Shown piece after piece: positions 8,310 through 17,390 of a stretch of 64,000 bases of DNA. Source of the DNA: Pseudoalteromonas ulvae UL12 (GTDB taxonomy: Bacteria; Pseudomonadota; Gammaproteobacteria; Enterobacterales; Alteromonadaceae); the NCBI RefSeq assembly GCF_014925405.1, contig NZ_AQHJ01000021.1:1-64000 (forward strand), read 5' to 3'. How positions within the stretch are numbered: position 1 is the first letter of the stretch; each line of letters opens with the position of its first letter. The translations under genes and the position numbers were made by a program. The notes beneath the pieces are model-generated. The model worked only from the letters and a program-made list of their open reading frames with translations, was not told where the DNA came from and ran no database searches.

Positions 8310-8335
8310 ATCAAATTCATTATAATGAATTTGAT
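8310..8335. promoter_or_regulatory. 26-bp perfect palindromic operator before the 8353 gene
   Basis: The two 13-bp arms are exact inverse complements. The core ATTCATTATAATGAAT is identical to the parA operator, with an embedded TATAAT. It lies 17 bp upstream of the start codon, so a bound protein would block RNA polymerase. It implies co-regulation of this gene with parAB. Confidence 0.65.
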
Positions 8336-8352
8336 AAAGATGGAGTGTAGCT

Positions 8353-9321
8353 ATGTCACATGCAAGTTATAGTAATTTAGATATTAAATTTGGAGCCGCA
8401 AGCCTTTTGGTTTCTGGTGTTCCTGAGCTTATATCCGAATATGGAAATAAAATCGATGAGGTAATACAGACCCTTGGCATTAGTCGTCAAGCGGCTTTGG
8501 CTATTAGAGACATGTCTGCTTACGATATGCCTGATTTTTGCAAAAAGGTCGAGGGTAGGAAAGCGGCGTGGCTGGTTATCGATTACAAAACAACTATTGA
8601 AATTGCCGAGATACTTGCAAAATGTAGTGAAGGGCAACTGGATAAGCTTCGCAGTTCTACAGAAAAATACATGAAGTCCCTAAGTGTAGGTGAGGCAACA
8701 TACAAAACTATCATTGTAAGTAAATTTATTTCATATATATCACGAATGATGTATGAGGTTGAACAAAAGCCAGGTGATTCAAACATTGGTAATATTCCCC
8801 CTAAATTATTTTCTGCACTGCAAGAATTAAAGCAGGGTGTAATGCATCTTTATACTCGATTATTAGTTCAACGTAATGTTATTAATGTTGAAGTAGATAA
8901 AGTTGCGATGGATACTGTTATAGCTGGTTTTAAGGCGCATGTACGGGGCCGGAAATTGTTACATGATTTGATTAAAGCGGGTGCTCATTTAACGTTTATA
9001 GAACAGTACAACAATGAGAGATATATAGATGTAGAGTACTATCGTCAATGGCGGCGATTTCATTCGGTTGGTAGAAATTCTGAGAAAATAACGCCTTCTG
9101 TTGGTGTGGATATTTATCAAATGTTTAATCAACTGATGGCAACGAATATTGAAGTAATTGACGTTTATTTCGAACTTCATCGTAAATTTAGATTTCGTAT
9201 TGAAACGCTCTATACCTATATTCAAAGCACCTTGACAGAAGTTTTAGATGATGACGACGATGATGATGAAGAGTTGTTTGGTTCTGTAATGAACATAATC
9301 AATCATGTTAACGAGAAGTAA
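8353..9321 (+). CDS. hypothetical protein under the parA-type operator
   Basis: A 322-residue protein, mainly helical, not recognised. Residues 25-65 (LISEYGNKIDEVIQTLGISRQAALAIRDMSAYDMPDF) resemble a small helix-turn-helix or FlhD-like fold. The C terminus carries a run of eight Asp/Glu-rich residues (DDDDDDDEE) and then a short helix. No signal peptide or membrane span. It has its own promoter with a 26-bp palindromic operator shared with parA, so it may belong to the plasmid maintenance regulon. It lies just upstream of the transfer operon. Confidence 0.6.
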   Translation: MSHASYSNLDIKFGAASLLVSGVPELISEYGNKIDEVIQTLGISRQAALAIRDMSAYDMPDFCKKVEGRKAAWLVIDYKTTIEIAEILAKCSEGQLDKLRSSTEKYMKSLSVGEATYKTIIVSKFISYISRMMYEVEQKPGDSNIGNIPPKLFSALQELKQGVMHLYTRLLVQRNVINVEVDKVAMDTVIAGFKAHVRGRKLLHDLIKAGAHLTFIEQYNNERYIDVEYYRQWRRFHSVGRNSEKITPSVGVDIYQMFNQLMATNIEVIDVYFELHRKFRFRIETLYTYIQSTLTEVLDDDDDDDEELFGSVMNIINHVNEK

Positions 9322-9358
9322 TGTTTATTCATTACTAATGAGTAACCTATAAATTTAA

Positions 9359-9375
9359 TTTTTTCCTCGAAAAAA
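9359..9375. promoter_or_regulatory. transfer-operon operator 1 (T6-CCTCG-A6)
   Basis: TTTTTTCCTCGAAAAAA at 9359-9375 is the exact reverse complement of the motif before the pilus operon (25094-25110) and resembles the palindrome before the 17462 operon. A second dyad AGACC-TCTAA-GGTCT (9377-9391) and a GATAAT -10-like box follow. A shared regulator of three transfer operons is inferred. Confidence 0.55.
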
Positions 9376-9431
9376 TAGACCTCTAAGGTCTGATAATATT
9401 CTTGCCATCTATTTAAACCGAGAACGTAGTG

Positions 9432-11267
9432 ATGGCAGAGCGTAAACAAGTTCAAACACTTCTATTTGAGAAACCTTCTCAAGCCGCTGATTGGGCGCGG
9501 TTTCTGGGCTTTAAACCTGCAGATAAAAAGCGCAATTATTATTTCAGTAAAGAAAAAAACATCTATCTTATTAATGCTGTTGGCCATTTGTTTGGTTTGG
9601 CTGGCCCAGAGCACTATGTTCCTGAGTTGTCTAAGTCGTGGCAACTGAAACACCTTCCTGTTTTTCCTGAAAAGTACGAAGTAAGTCTTGCTGACGATAA
9701 AAAAGTAATTTTTAACACGATTAAAACAGTGTTAGGAAAAACTGATGTTCTTTATATAGCAACTGATCCAGATAACGAGGGGGAGCTTATCGCGAGGGAT
9801 ATTATTCGGTTTGCAAATTATTGCGGACAGTTGAAGAGAGTTTTGTTTTCAGCTACCGATAACGGATCTTTGAAAAAGGCTTGGGATAACCCCGTTTCAG
9901 AAAAAACGACACGTTTTATGGCTAAGGAAGCAGATTTAAGGCGTCGATTGGATTGGATGGTAGGGATGAACCTTACTATGGCCATGACCACATTGCTTAG
10001 AAAAAACAATGAAATTAAAAAAGGTGCATTTTCGGTTGGTAGAGTAATAACTGCTGCCTCTTTAATTGTTTATCAAAACACAATGGCCAGAAAGAATTTT
10101 AAACCACAAACATTTTACAGTGTTAAGTTGAAATGCAGGAAAAGTTCAGGAGAAGAGTTTTTCGTTACTTTGGATGTACCAGATGAATATCTGGATAAAC
10201 AATCTGGAAGGTTATTGTCATCGAAAGTAGCAACATCTTTTGCTAGCCAATTGAAGGGCGTCGAATTTAAAGCAGATACCGTTGAAGTCAAGCGTAAAAA
10301 AGTTTCACCACCGCTGCCTTTTGATTTGTCAAAACTACAGGTGGCTGTTGACCGCTTTGATATTGGTGCTAAGGAGACTCTAACGCTTCTTCAAACTTTA
10401 TATGATCAACCATTAAGTGCTGTTACATATCCAAGAACAGATAAGCGACACTTACCAGAAAGTATGCTTGATGATGTAAAAGTGATTGTAAATCACCTTA
10501 ATGCATTAAGTCAGATAAAAAAACTTGATTTGGATTTAGATAAAAAGCCAAAAGCATTTGATGATAAAAAAGTTAATGTACACCACGGCATTATTCCATC
10601 ACGTAAGCCTGTAAATTTACGCCGACTTACTGAAAAGCAAATTGCAGTTTATCTAACAATAGCACTGCGCTATGTAGCTCAATTTATGAAGGATTACGAG
10701 TACGATTCTCAGCAAGTTGTATTAAAAACACTTAACGGGAAAGTTAGTGCTGGAGTTCGTGCGACTAAGGTCGTGGAGCTTGGCTGGAAAGAAGCAGAGA
10801 GAGTGATTAGTGGCAAGGAGGATTCTGAAGACCCAGTTCTTGAGATTAAAGAGGGGGAAGTTGTAAAGGTCGTAGGTTCTGAGGTTGTTGAAGGTAAGAC
10901 TAAAAAACCTGCATTAATGTCAGAAGCGAAGCTAGTAGAAGCTATGGAAAACCCATCACAATACGTTACTGATCCTGATTTAAGAGCTTTGTTGGCTGAA
11001 GGGGATGGTATAGGTACTTCCGCTACGCGAAGTGACACTATTGATCGTGCAATCAAGAAAAATCTCATCAAAAAAGCAGGAAAAGGCTTAGAGAGCACAA
11101 GGCTGTTTGAGCAGCATGTTAGCAAATTCAAAAATATGGATGCCGGTTTAACTGCCCTGCTTCAAAGAGCAGTTAAAGCAGCATCTGAAGGTCGGGTGGA
11201 TGAACGGAACGTTATAGTTCAACACCAAAATTTTGTAACTAAAATGATGAGTGATTGGGCTGTATGA
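9432..11267 (+). CDS. topB: DNA topoisomerase III (type IA)
   Basis: A type IA topoisomerase of about 611 residues that relaxes or decatenates DNA through a 5'-phosphotyrosine intermediate. The Toprim motif ATDPDNEGELIARDI lies near 110-124, and the active-site tyrosine sits in SAVTYPRTDKRHLPE near 333. The later GDGIGTSATRSDTI motif is also family-typical. The C-terminal zinc fingers of some homologues are absent. Plasmid-borne topB is characteristic of pKLC102/SXT-like elements. ATG 9432 is preferred over GTG 9429. The stop overlaps the next start (ATGA), so it leads the first transfer operon. Confidence 0.93.
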   Translation: MAERKQVQTLLFEKPSQAADWARFLGFKPADKKRNYYFSKEKNIYLINAVGHLFGLAGPEHYVPELSKSWQLKHLPVFPEKYEVSLADDKKVIFNTIKTVLGKTDVLYIATDPDNEGELIARDIIRFANYCGQLKRVLFSATDNGSLKKAWDNPVSEKTTRFMAKEADLRRRLDWMVGMNLTMAMTTLLRKNNEIKKGAFSVGRVITAASLIVYQNTMARKNFKPQTFYSVKLKCRKSSGEEFFVTLDVPDEYLDKQSGRLLSSKVATSFASQLKGVEFKADTVEVKRKKVSPPLPFDLSKLQVAVDRFDIGAKETLTLLQTLYDQPLSAVTYPRTDKRHLPESMLDDVKVIVNHLNALSQIKKLDLDLDKKPKAFDDKKVNVHHGIIPSRKPVNLRRLTEKQIAVYLTIALRYVAQFMKDYEYDSQQVVLKTLNGKVSAGVRATKVVELGWKEAERVISGKEDSEDPVLEIKEGEVVKVVGSEVVEGKTKKPALMSEAKLVEAMENPSQYVTDPDLRALLAEGDGIGTSATRSDTIDRAIKKNLIKKAGKGLESTRLFEQHVSKFKNMDAGLTALLQRAVKAASEGRVDERNVIVQHQNFVTKMMSDWAV

Positions 11268-11695
11268 AAAAATTAGTCATTTCTCTATTTTGGGTTGCTA
11301 GTTTAGGTGTGTCTGCTAGCGACTTCAAAACGATTGATACGGATAGGTACACTGAAGTTGTTCTAAAACCTACTGTAGAGCAAGTAAATCCCCTAAAAGA
11401 TGTTGTACAAATTAGGTTTCCTGTTCAGGTGTCTTCTGTATATGACGCAATTATTTACGTTCTCGACGATAGTGGATTCGCATTAGTACCAGAAACTATT
11501 TGGACTGAAGAAATGAAAATTATGCTTGAGTCGAAGCTTCCCTTGGTGCAAAGAGACTTGGCTGATAATCCAATGACTATTTTGAATGTCATTGAGGTTG
11601 TTGCAGGAGAGCCGTTTCGTGTCGTTATGGATCCATTAAGACGCCGCTTATCCTTTGAGTTGAAAGATGAATACAAGGGGTTGATCAATGGCTGA
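11264..11695 (+). CDS. PilL N-terminal-like conjugative protein (TIGR03748 type)
   Basis: A 143-residue exported protein. The signal peptide is MKKLVISLFWVASLGVSA, followed by DFKTIDTDRYTEV, and a domain ending MDPLRRRLSFELKDEYKGL. This matches my recollection of the TIGR03748/PilL-N family found at the start of the type G mating-pair-formation cluster. The start ATG 11264 overlaps the topB stop (ATGA). It is probably a periplasmic or outer-membrane-associated component. Gene order supports the family call. Confidence 0.7.
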   Translation: MKKLVISLFWVASLGVSASDFKTIDTDRYTEVVLKPTVEQVNPLKDVVQIRFPVQVSSVYDAIIYVLDDSGFALVPETIWTEEMKIMLESKLPLVQRDLADNPMTILNVIEVVAGEPFRVVMDPLRRRLSFELKDEYKGLING

Positions 11696-12641
11696 TGAAC
11701 AAATTATCGATGATGAAATTGAGACAGATGAGCCTCAATTTTCACTCCCTGAAAATAATGAAAATAATGAAAATAATGAAAAAAACGAAGGTGAAAAGAA
11801 AAAGCCAGGATTGTTACCTGTCATCGTTATGTTGATTGTCGCGCTTAGTCTACTTGGTGGTGTTATATATTTTATATTTACGGGTGGCTTTAGTGATCTA
11901 TTAAACAAAAAACCTCAAGTTAACGGTGCTACTAGGGAAATTGTGGTTGATACACCGGATTCAATGAGTTCCGAGTTAAATGGAGATTTGCCGACAATTC
12001 CAACATTAACAGCACAGGAACAACAGCGAATTGATGACACTTATGATGTATTTGAAGCAGGTTCAAATGTTGTTCAAGAATCAGGTGATTATGAAATAGC
12101 CCCAAATGATGAATCCCCTGATAATACTAAACCGGTTAACGATGGCCTAGCACAATCTACTGCTGCAGATGTAGGTGTAACAGCAACAGTGTTGCGTGAA
12201 CTACAAAGCATTAAAGCTTCTCTATCTACAATTAATAGCGATGTTAATGCTTTGAAGGGGGAGTTGATGTCGGTGCATCGAGCGCTGGGACAGCAAAATG
12301 TCGATACACAAGGAAAGATTAATGGCCTTGGCCAAGCCTTGAAAGGTGTTGATGTAGGGGTTGGTGAAAACGGTCGTAGATTGGAAGCTGTGCTTTCAGG
12401 AGTGTCAGGTTTTAAGAGTGAAGCAGAACAAAAAAGAAAAGCCTTCACATTTAAAGTACTTCACCAGGAAGTATATGGCGGTAAAAAAAGGTTAGTTGGG
12501 TTTGATGTTAATAGTCCATCTACACCAATGAAAGTATATGAAGGTGGTGAGATTGGATTCTGGCGTTTAGTAGAAATAAAGGGGAATGAAGCCGTTTTTA
12601 AGCATAGGGATGGGGAATCTCACGTAGAGTCACTGTTATGA
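11688..12641 (+). CDS. single-pass inner-membrane protein of transfer operon
   Basis: A 317-residue protein. A short acidic, Asn/Glu-rich cytoplasmic start contains a NENNENNE repeat; one membrane helix (about 42-66, LLPVIVMLIVALSLLGGVIYFIF) follows. Then come a disordered stretch and a coiled-coil-prone region (about 165-240, LRELQSIKASLSTINSDVNALKGEL). The C-terminal domain is small and beta-rich (KRLVGFDVNSPSTPMKVYEGGEIGFWRLVEI). The architecture resembles periplasm-spanning pilus or secretion alignment proteins. The gene overlaps both neighbours by a few bases. Exact role unknown. Confidence 0.6.
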   Translation: MADEQIIDDEIETDEPQFSLPENNENNENNEKNEGEKKKPGLLPVIVMLIVALSLLGGVIYFIFTGGFSDLLNKKPQVNGATREIVVDTPDSMSSELNGDLPTIPTLTAQEQQRIDDTYDVFEAGSNVVQESGDYEIAPNDESPDNTKPVNDGLAQSTAADVGVTATVLRELQSIKASLSTINSDVNALKGELMSVHRALGQQNVDTQGKINGLGQALKGVDVGVGENGRRLEAVLSGVSGFKSEAEQKRKAFTFKVLHQEVYGGKKRLVGFDVNSPSTPMKVYEGGEIGFWRLVEIKGNEAVFKHRDGESHVESLL

Positions 12642-12880
12642 AAAATATATTAGTTAGTTTTTTATTGGTCGCAATATGCGGCTGCAGTACAACCAATAAT
12701 GTTGATAGCGATAAAAGGTATTCAGTTATTCATACATCGGACGGAGTAAGAACCATACCTGCAGTTGTTGACAATCCTGCTCCGGACTGTTCGAAAGCAG
12801 TCAATATTGCTCGATTAGATAGAGCGCCTGAATTACAAGTTAAGGTTGATATTGAGAACGGGGGGAATACATGCAAGTAA
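12638..12880 (+). CDS. small lipoprotein of transfer operon
   Basis: An 80-residue protein with a lipoprotein signal: MKNILVSFLLVAICGC, lipobox AICGC, Cys at residue 16. The mature part is short and has two more cysteines (PDCSKA and the terminal TCK). It starts within the previous stop (ATGA) and overlaps the next gene by 10 bases, so it is translationally coupled. Probably an outer-membrane lipoprotein of the mating apparatus; not assigned to a family. Confidence 0.6.
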   Translation: MKNILVSFLLVAICGCSTTNNVDSDKRYSVIHTSDGVRTIPAVVDNPAPDCSKAVNIARLDRAPELQVKVDIENGGNTCK

Positions 12881-13596
12881 TTATTTTCATTATAGGTTTG
12901 ATGTTTTCCTGTGTAATTCAAGCTCAGGATATTAAACAAGATAACGTGGACTCTTTCGATGTTGAAGGTCTTCAAGTAGATAATGGTTTTTTAGAGGCGT
13001 GGGGTATAGATAAATCTGAGTATCGTCGGTTTATGTATCTAAAGGAGAATACACCTAGAGGTATATTAACCCCTTCAGCGAACCCTCTTTATTATCTTGG
13101 CATGGAAGCGAGAACTGATGTTGAACGAAAAAAATATGCAAAGCTTATTGCGAAAATGGAGTTCGAAAATGTGCAAAAAATGCAGATGTTAAATAGGGAA
13201 ATATTGTTAGCTTCAAAGCAAATGTTCGGGGCTGGCCAAGCGGTTGATTTAAGTATTGGTGAGTCATTGAAAAAAGAAATGGATCCGTTAGGTTCTATAT
13301 TGGGGAATAAACAACAAAACCTTACGTTAGGCTCTGGAAGGGATCTGTTTGTTTCTCTGGACTGTGACGATTGTATAAAGCAATTTAAAGGATTGATGGG
13401 TCAATTATCAGTTGGGACTATTAAGACAATTGATATTGTTTTCCCTGCTTCTGTTGATGATATTGATATTAAGCGCTGGGCTTTTAAAGCGGGTGTTAGT
13501 CCGGAATTAAATGACAGGAAAGTTATAGGTTTGCGTCGAGCTGGTGAAAATGAAACGGTTGATAAATATCCTACTGTTCGTATTAGTCGTTTGTAA
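12871..13596 (+). CDS. integrating conjugative element protein, TIGR03759 (PFL_4693) type
   Basis: A 241-residue exported protein (signal MQVIIFIIGLMFSCVIQA). The conserved block EAWGIDKSEYRRFMYL, PRGILTPSANPLYYLGMEAR and DVERKKYAKLIAKMEF (about 43-102) is the hallmark I recall for the TIGR03759/PFL_4693 family. A thioredoxin-like second half has DCDDCIKQF (CxxC near 167-170). Probably periplasmic, perhaps with a redox or structural role in the type G apparatus. It lies directly before the lytic transglycosylase, as in ICE clusters. Confidence 0.82.
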   Translation: MQVIIFIIGLMFSCVIQAQDIKQDNVDSFDVEGLQVDNGFLEAWGIDKSEYRRFMYLKENTPRGILTPSANPLYYLGMEARTDVERKKYAKLIAKMEFENVQKMQMLNREILLASKQMFGAGQAVDLSIGESLKKEMDPLGSILGNKQQNLTLGSGRDLFVSLDCDDCIKQFKGLMGQLSVGTIKTIDIVFPASVDDIDIKRWAFKAGVSPELNDRKVIGLRRAGENETVDKYPTVRISRL

Positions 13597-14059
13597 CTCA
13601 AGAAATACTTTCGCTAATACGTTAAACGAGATCATAGAAGGGGAATGTGTTTCTGTTCCTGTGTGGGTAATTAAAAAGATAATAACTCACGAATCTAAAT
13701 CATTTAAAAATGGTGAACCACAACCTTGGCCCTGGACTTTAAATATAGATGGTAAAGGGTGGTATTACAGAACCTATAATGAAGCGTTAGTTGCGGCGAC
13801 GTTTGCGTTTGAGAACGGTGCTGATAGGTTAGGTGTTGGGTTTGGTCAAATAGAGTGGAAATGGCATTCAAAGCGCTTTGAAGGGAGCTTTGCAAAAGCT
13901 TTAAACCCAACTAAAAATATTAAAGTTGTTTGTGAAATTTTAAGGGAGTCCTGGCAATCCAAAAAGGTTAATAGCTGGGAAGATGCGATAGCCTACTATC
14001 ACAGACCGGTCATGGATAAAAAAGCGAGGTTATATGCAGAAATTGTTCTTTCTTTGTAA
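13550..14059 (+). CDS. transglycosylase-like (SLT) protein of conjugation system
   Basis: About 169 residues with signal peptide MKRLINILLFVLVVCNSRNTFA. The SLT-like core has IITHESKSF (predicted catalytic Glu in HES), WPWTLNIDGKGWYYRTYNEALVAA, and GVGFGQIEW. It probably cuts peptidoglycan locally to let the transfer channel through. ATG 13550 is preferred over GTG 13544. The gene overlaps the preceding one by 47 bases and the next by 26, which is unusually deep but consistent with this densely packed operon. Confidence 0.8.
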   Translation: MKRLINILLFVLVVCNSRNTFANTLNEIIEGECVSVPVWVIKKIITHESKSFKNGEPQPWPWTLNIDGKGWYYRTYNEALVAATFAFENGADRLGVGFGQIEWKWHSKRFEGSFAKALNPTKNIKVVCEILRESWQSKKVNSWEDAIAYYHRPVMDKKARLYAEIVLSL

Positions 14060-14537
14060 TTGCATTTTCTTGATGCTTGTTAGTTGTTTTGCTTCTGCTG
14101 AAACATTTGTTGTATTTGATAGTGGTAAAGCAAGGGATATTGAAGTTTATTATGGTAAAGGTGAGCAATACGTGCCTAAAAAGCCTTTTACTAATGACGA
14201 TGTAAAAAAAGCGTTGGACGCTCAATTTCCTCTGGTGTCTCATTTGCCTATGGAGTCCTTTAATTCTTACAAAATCGAAACTAAGCTTCCATACAACATT
14301 GCAGTTGTAGGTACTGATGAAACAAGTCAAAACTGGCTTCAAAGAAACTTTAAAAAGATTAAAGACTCAAGGGCTGTTGTATTAGTTATTGATGCAAAGA
14401 CCTTGAGCGAGTTTACCGCATTTGAGAACGTTTTGCGTAGAGCAGGACTTTCAGTTGGTAAAGTGGAAAGTAAGATGTTTGATTCTGTATTAAACGCTTA
14501 TCCGGCTCTAATTATTAATGGGGAAGTGTCGCAATGA
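14034..14537 (+). CDS. integrating conjugative element protein, TIGR03765 (PFL_4695) type
   Basis: A 167-residue exported protein (signal MQKLFFLCNCIFLMLVSCFASA). The opening of the mature part, TFVVFDSGKARDIEVYY, and the later NIAVVGTDETSQNWLQRN and AYPALIINGE fit the TIGR03765/PFL_4695 family by memory. The position immediately before traD is also standard for that family. Probably periplasmic; biochemical role unknown. Confidence 0.78.
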   Translation: MQKLFFLCNCIFLMLVSCFASAETFVVFDSGKARDIEVYYGKGEQYVPKKPFTNDDVKKALDAQFPLVSHLPMESFNSYKIETKLPYNIAVVGTDETSQNWLQRNFKKIKDSRAVVLVIDAKTLSEFTAFENVLRRAGLSVGKVESKMFDSVLNAYPALIINGEVSQ

Positions 14538-16642
14538 TTAGATCAGAAACACCTGCAGAGGGACTGTTGCGGCCTATTGGAGAATGGTATGTAGCATTCA
14601 CCTGCTTTTTAGCTGCCTTCATATCTTGGGCTTGTTACGAATACTTATTTATGAGTAAGTCGCTTTCCTATGTGTCTGTAGCCGTATTTTCTTTTATGGG
14701 TGCTGTTTACATAAAAGACGGTAGGCGTTTAGCTCTCTATCAAAGAAATATAAAGCGGTTACGCTTTTATCAAATAAATCCTGCAGACATTCCTTTTGAT
14801 CCTAGTTACGTACCGTTAGGGAAAGGTTTTCGTTGGCTACCAATCCACACACAACGCTTGCGCGATACTTTTAAATCTCAGAATAAGGATTATATTGTTG
14901 ATGGTGAGCTGTATACAAACGTTCGGCACTTTTGTATAAAAAATCAAAACACACCTGTTATAAAACACTTGGTCAAATTATTAGAAAGTAATAACCCTCT
15001 AAATCCATTTAGACCTTTACCTGACATTGGTGGCAATCCTGCAATTCATGGTATTGAACCAAACGAAAAAACATTCCTTTGGCGCTATGATGAGCGTGTT
15101 GGCCATACTGGTATATTTGGTCAAAGCCGTGTTGGTAAGACAAGAGCTGCAGAACTAATTATTAGCTCTGATATTAGAGCTGGAGCTAAAAAGTTACGCG
15201 ATAAAATTAACGATGGTAACGTTGTTATTGTTATTGATCCAAAGGGCGATGGTGAGTTATTGCGTCGTTGTGTTGTCGAATGTATTGAAGCAGACCGACT
15301 AGATGATTTTTATATGTTTCATCTTGGTTTTCCTGAACATAGTTGTGAGTACAACCCCGTTTCAGATTTCCAGAAAATAACAGAGGTAGCTGGTCGAGCT
15401 ACTAACCAGTTAGCCGGTGAGGGTAACAGTGCTGTATTTAAAGAGTTCTCATGGAGATTTGTAAACATTGTTTCTCAAGCTGTTGAAATGGTTGGTGAAG
15501 AGGCTAGTTATGAACGCCTTAATGTATATATCAACAATCCTGAAGACATACTATCAAAGTACCTCGATAAAATTCTACATGTAGAAGATCCGGATTGGGA
15601 ACAAAGTATTGTTGATATGGAAGCGGAAATTGATGATAAAGACGCATCCTTCAAAGGGCGCAGTAAGAGAACGCTAGCAATGATTGACCTGGCTCGTGAT
15701 CTACTTGCTAAAAAACATGATCCTATTATTCGTGGTTTGGTTAGTGCGCTTGAATATAATAAATCCCACTATGACAAGATAGTAGCGTCACTCTTACCGT
15801 TCCTCGACAAAATGACAACTGGTAAAACAGCAGAACTGTTAAGTCCTGGGTTAAAACCAAAAAAAGGAAAAAAACGTTTACGCTGGCGCGATGTAATATC
15901 TCGAAGGGGGGTGGTTTATATTGGGCTTGATGCACTCACGGATCCCGTTGTTGCGGTAGCTGTGGCGAGTGCAGCTTTATCTGATTTGGTTTCTGTAGCG
16001 GGTGAGATATATAAAACAGGTAGTGATTTCGATGAACCTGAATTTAAGCAGCACAAGAAAAAGTTAGCTAAACCTTGGCGTGGTAATGTACCTATTTTGG
16101 TTCATCTTGACGAATTCAATGAGTTGATAACCGGTGATGAAATTATTCAGTTTTTAAATAAAGCCGGTGGTGCAGGTTTAATGGCGCATGTTTATTCTCA
16201 AACAGTTAAAGATATTGAAGCTAAAATAGGTAGTGCTGCAAAAGCCGCACAAATTATTGGTAACTTACAAAATCTGATTATGATGCGTGTTGCTGAAGAA
16301 AGTACCGCTGAACTTTTGGTTAGTAAGCTCCCTATGGTAGAAATAGAAAGTAATACAGGAGTAAGTGGCAGTAAAGACTCAGGCGATTTATTGCAGAATA
16401 TGACTGATAATCAAGACCGTTTAACGACTAAAGAAGATTTTATGCTAAGGCCTAATGACGTTATGAGTCTACCCAAGGGGCAAGCTTTCTTCCTTAAAAA
16501 TGGTGGTGAGCTTTGGAAAGTAAGGTTCCCGCTTTTTGATAAAGATAGGGTTGAACTACCTGTGGAAGTTAACGATATGGTGGCTCAAATGAAAGCTAAT
16601 TATCAAACTAGCGATGGATGGGCTGAAACACATGCCGCGTAA
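14534..16642 (+). CDS. traD: TraD-type conjugative coupling protein (SXT/TOL subfamily)
   Basis: A 702-residue type IV coupling protein that links the relaxosome to the secretion channel. Two N-terminal membrane helices (about 15-65) are followed by Walker A GQSRVGKT (about 196-203), Walker B-like VVIVIDPKGDGE (about 230-241), and ILVHLDEFNEL (about 519-529). It belongs to the SXT/TOL subfamily by overall layout and neighbours. The start overlaps the previous stop. A perfect dispersed palindrome (15573-15586) lies in its coding sequence and encodes ILHVE. It is the anchor for assigning the system to MPF type G. Confidence 0.92.
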   Translation: MIRSETPAEGLLRPIGEWYVAFTCFLAAFISWACYEYLFMSKSLSYVSVAVFSFMGAVYIKDGRRLALYQRNIKRLRFYQINPADIPFDPSYVPLGKGFRWLPIHTQRLRDTFKSQNKDYIVDGELYTNVRHFCIKNQNTPVIKHLVKLLESNNPLNPFRPLPDIGGNPAIHGIEPNEKTFLWRYDERVGHTGIFGQSRVGKTRAAELIISSDIRAGAKKLRDKINDGNVVIVIDPKGDGELLRRCVVECIEADRLDDFYMFHLGFPEHSCEYNPVSDFQKITEVAGRATNQLAGEGNSAVFKEFSWRFVNIVSQAVEMVGEEASYERLNVYINNPEDILSKYLDKILHVEDPDWEQSIVDMEAEIDDKDASFKGRSKRTLAMIDLARDLLAKKHDPIIRGLVSALEYNKSHYDKIVASLLPFLDKMTTGKTAELLSPGLKPKKGKKRLRWRDVISRRGVVYIGLDALTDPVVAVAVASAALSDLVSVAGEIYKTGSDFDEPEFKQHKKKLAKPWRGNVPILVHLDEFNELITGDEIIQFLNKAGGAGLMAHVYSQTVKDIEAKIGSAAKAAQIIGNLQNLIMMRVAEESTAELLVSKLPMVEIESNTGVSGSKDSGDLLQNMTDNQDRLTTKEDFMLRPNDVMSLPKGQAFFLKNGGELWKVRFPLFDKDRVELPVEVNDMVAQMKANYQTSDGWAETHAA
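15573..15586. repeat. dispersed palindrome TTCTACATGTAGAA, copy 4 (inside traD)
   Basis: Perfect copy in the middle of traD, about 1 kb from either end of the gene, so it is not positioned as a normal promoter operator. Confidence 0.75.
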
Positions 16643-17333
16643 TGATGATAAGAGAACTGAAAAAAAAGAAGAGGGGAGGAAAGGGGTCATTCATGCCCTT
16701 TTCGTATGGCCTATCGCAATAGTATCAGCGTTGTTTATAAGTGCTTTAATATCTTACTTGATCGAAGTGTTAGGTATGTTGTTCGATTGGTGGGATTTAC
16801 CAGGTGTATTACATAGTCAACAAATGGTTGAACAAGAATTAGTACATCTTAATGACCGGTTAGATAAAAGTGTTATTGAGTGGGCTTCAGGAGTTACTGT
16901 TAAAGAAATATTCGACAATACTATTGGTTATGTTGAAGATGGGCTTTCTTGGCTTGGTTTAATGTCATTCGCGAAAAGCAGTGCTACAGGAGGTTTTGGA
17001 GCATATCTTGGTGCAATGGCAAATATGATTCTATTGACTGCTATGCGTTTTATGGTTTTTGTCTTTGCTTTGCCGCTGTTTGCTATTTGGGGGTATGTTG
17101 GTTTTATCATTGGTGTTTTTGAGCGAGATAAACGTAGAGCAGGTGTAGGGCGGGAATCTGGTGCTATTTTCCAGGCGAGTAGAAAATTGGTTCCTTTGAG
17201 TCTTGCTATACCGTTTTTTGCTTATTTGGCTTGGCCAAACAGTATTGACCCGTTGTTTATTATCTTCCCGTTCGCTGTGTTTTTGGGTATTGCATTAGCA
17301 TATACAGCAGCAAGTTACAGGAAGTATATGTAA
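16614..17333 (+). CDS. integrating conjugative element membrane protein, TIGR03747 (PFL_4697) type
   Basis: A 239-residue polytopic inner-membrane protein with about four helices: VIHALFVWPIAIVSALFI, then two around MANMILLTAMRFMVFVFALPLFAIWGYVGFII, and a pair near the C terminus (LVPLSLAIPFFAYLAW, PLFIIFPFAVFLGIALAY). The GVFERDKRRAGVGRESGAIF loop is typical of DUF4400/TIGR03747 proteins that follow traD. ATG 16614 or ATG 16632 could be the start; the gene overlaps traD either way. It is the last gene of the first transfer operon. Confidence 0.82.
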   Translation: MDGLKHMPRNDDKRTEKKEEGRKGVIHALFVWPIAIVSALFISALISYLIEVLGMLFDWWDLPGVLHSQQMVEQELVHLNDRLDKSVIEWASGVTVKEIFDNTIGYVEDGLSWLGLMSFAKSSATGGFGAYLGAMANMILLTAMRFMVFVFALPLFAIWGYVGFIIGVFERDKRRAGVGRESGAIFQASRKLVPLSLAIPFFAYLAWPNSIDPLFIIFPFAVFLGIALAYTAASYRKYM

Positions 17334-17350
17334 CGTCGTTCCTTTATAAA

Positions 17351-17375
17351 AAGGGCCATGATTGGCCCTTTTTTT
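17351..17375 (+). terminator. terminator after first transfer operon
   Basis: AAGGGCC (17351-17357) pairs with GGCCCTT (17364-17370), followed by a T run. Confidence 0.88.
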
Positions 17376-17390
17376 GTGGCTGTAAATTAT

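Noticed and set aside
10709..11131. Minus-strand open frame of 140 codons within topB
   Set aside because: Antisense to a strongly conserved topoisomerase gene, Ser/Thr/Pro-rich composition, no ribosome site.
12089..12448. Minus-strand open frame of 119 codons in the 11688 gene
   Set aside because: Opposite to a gene with clear neighbour coupling and a membrane helix; composition looks like a shadow.
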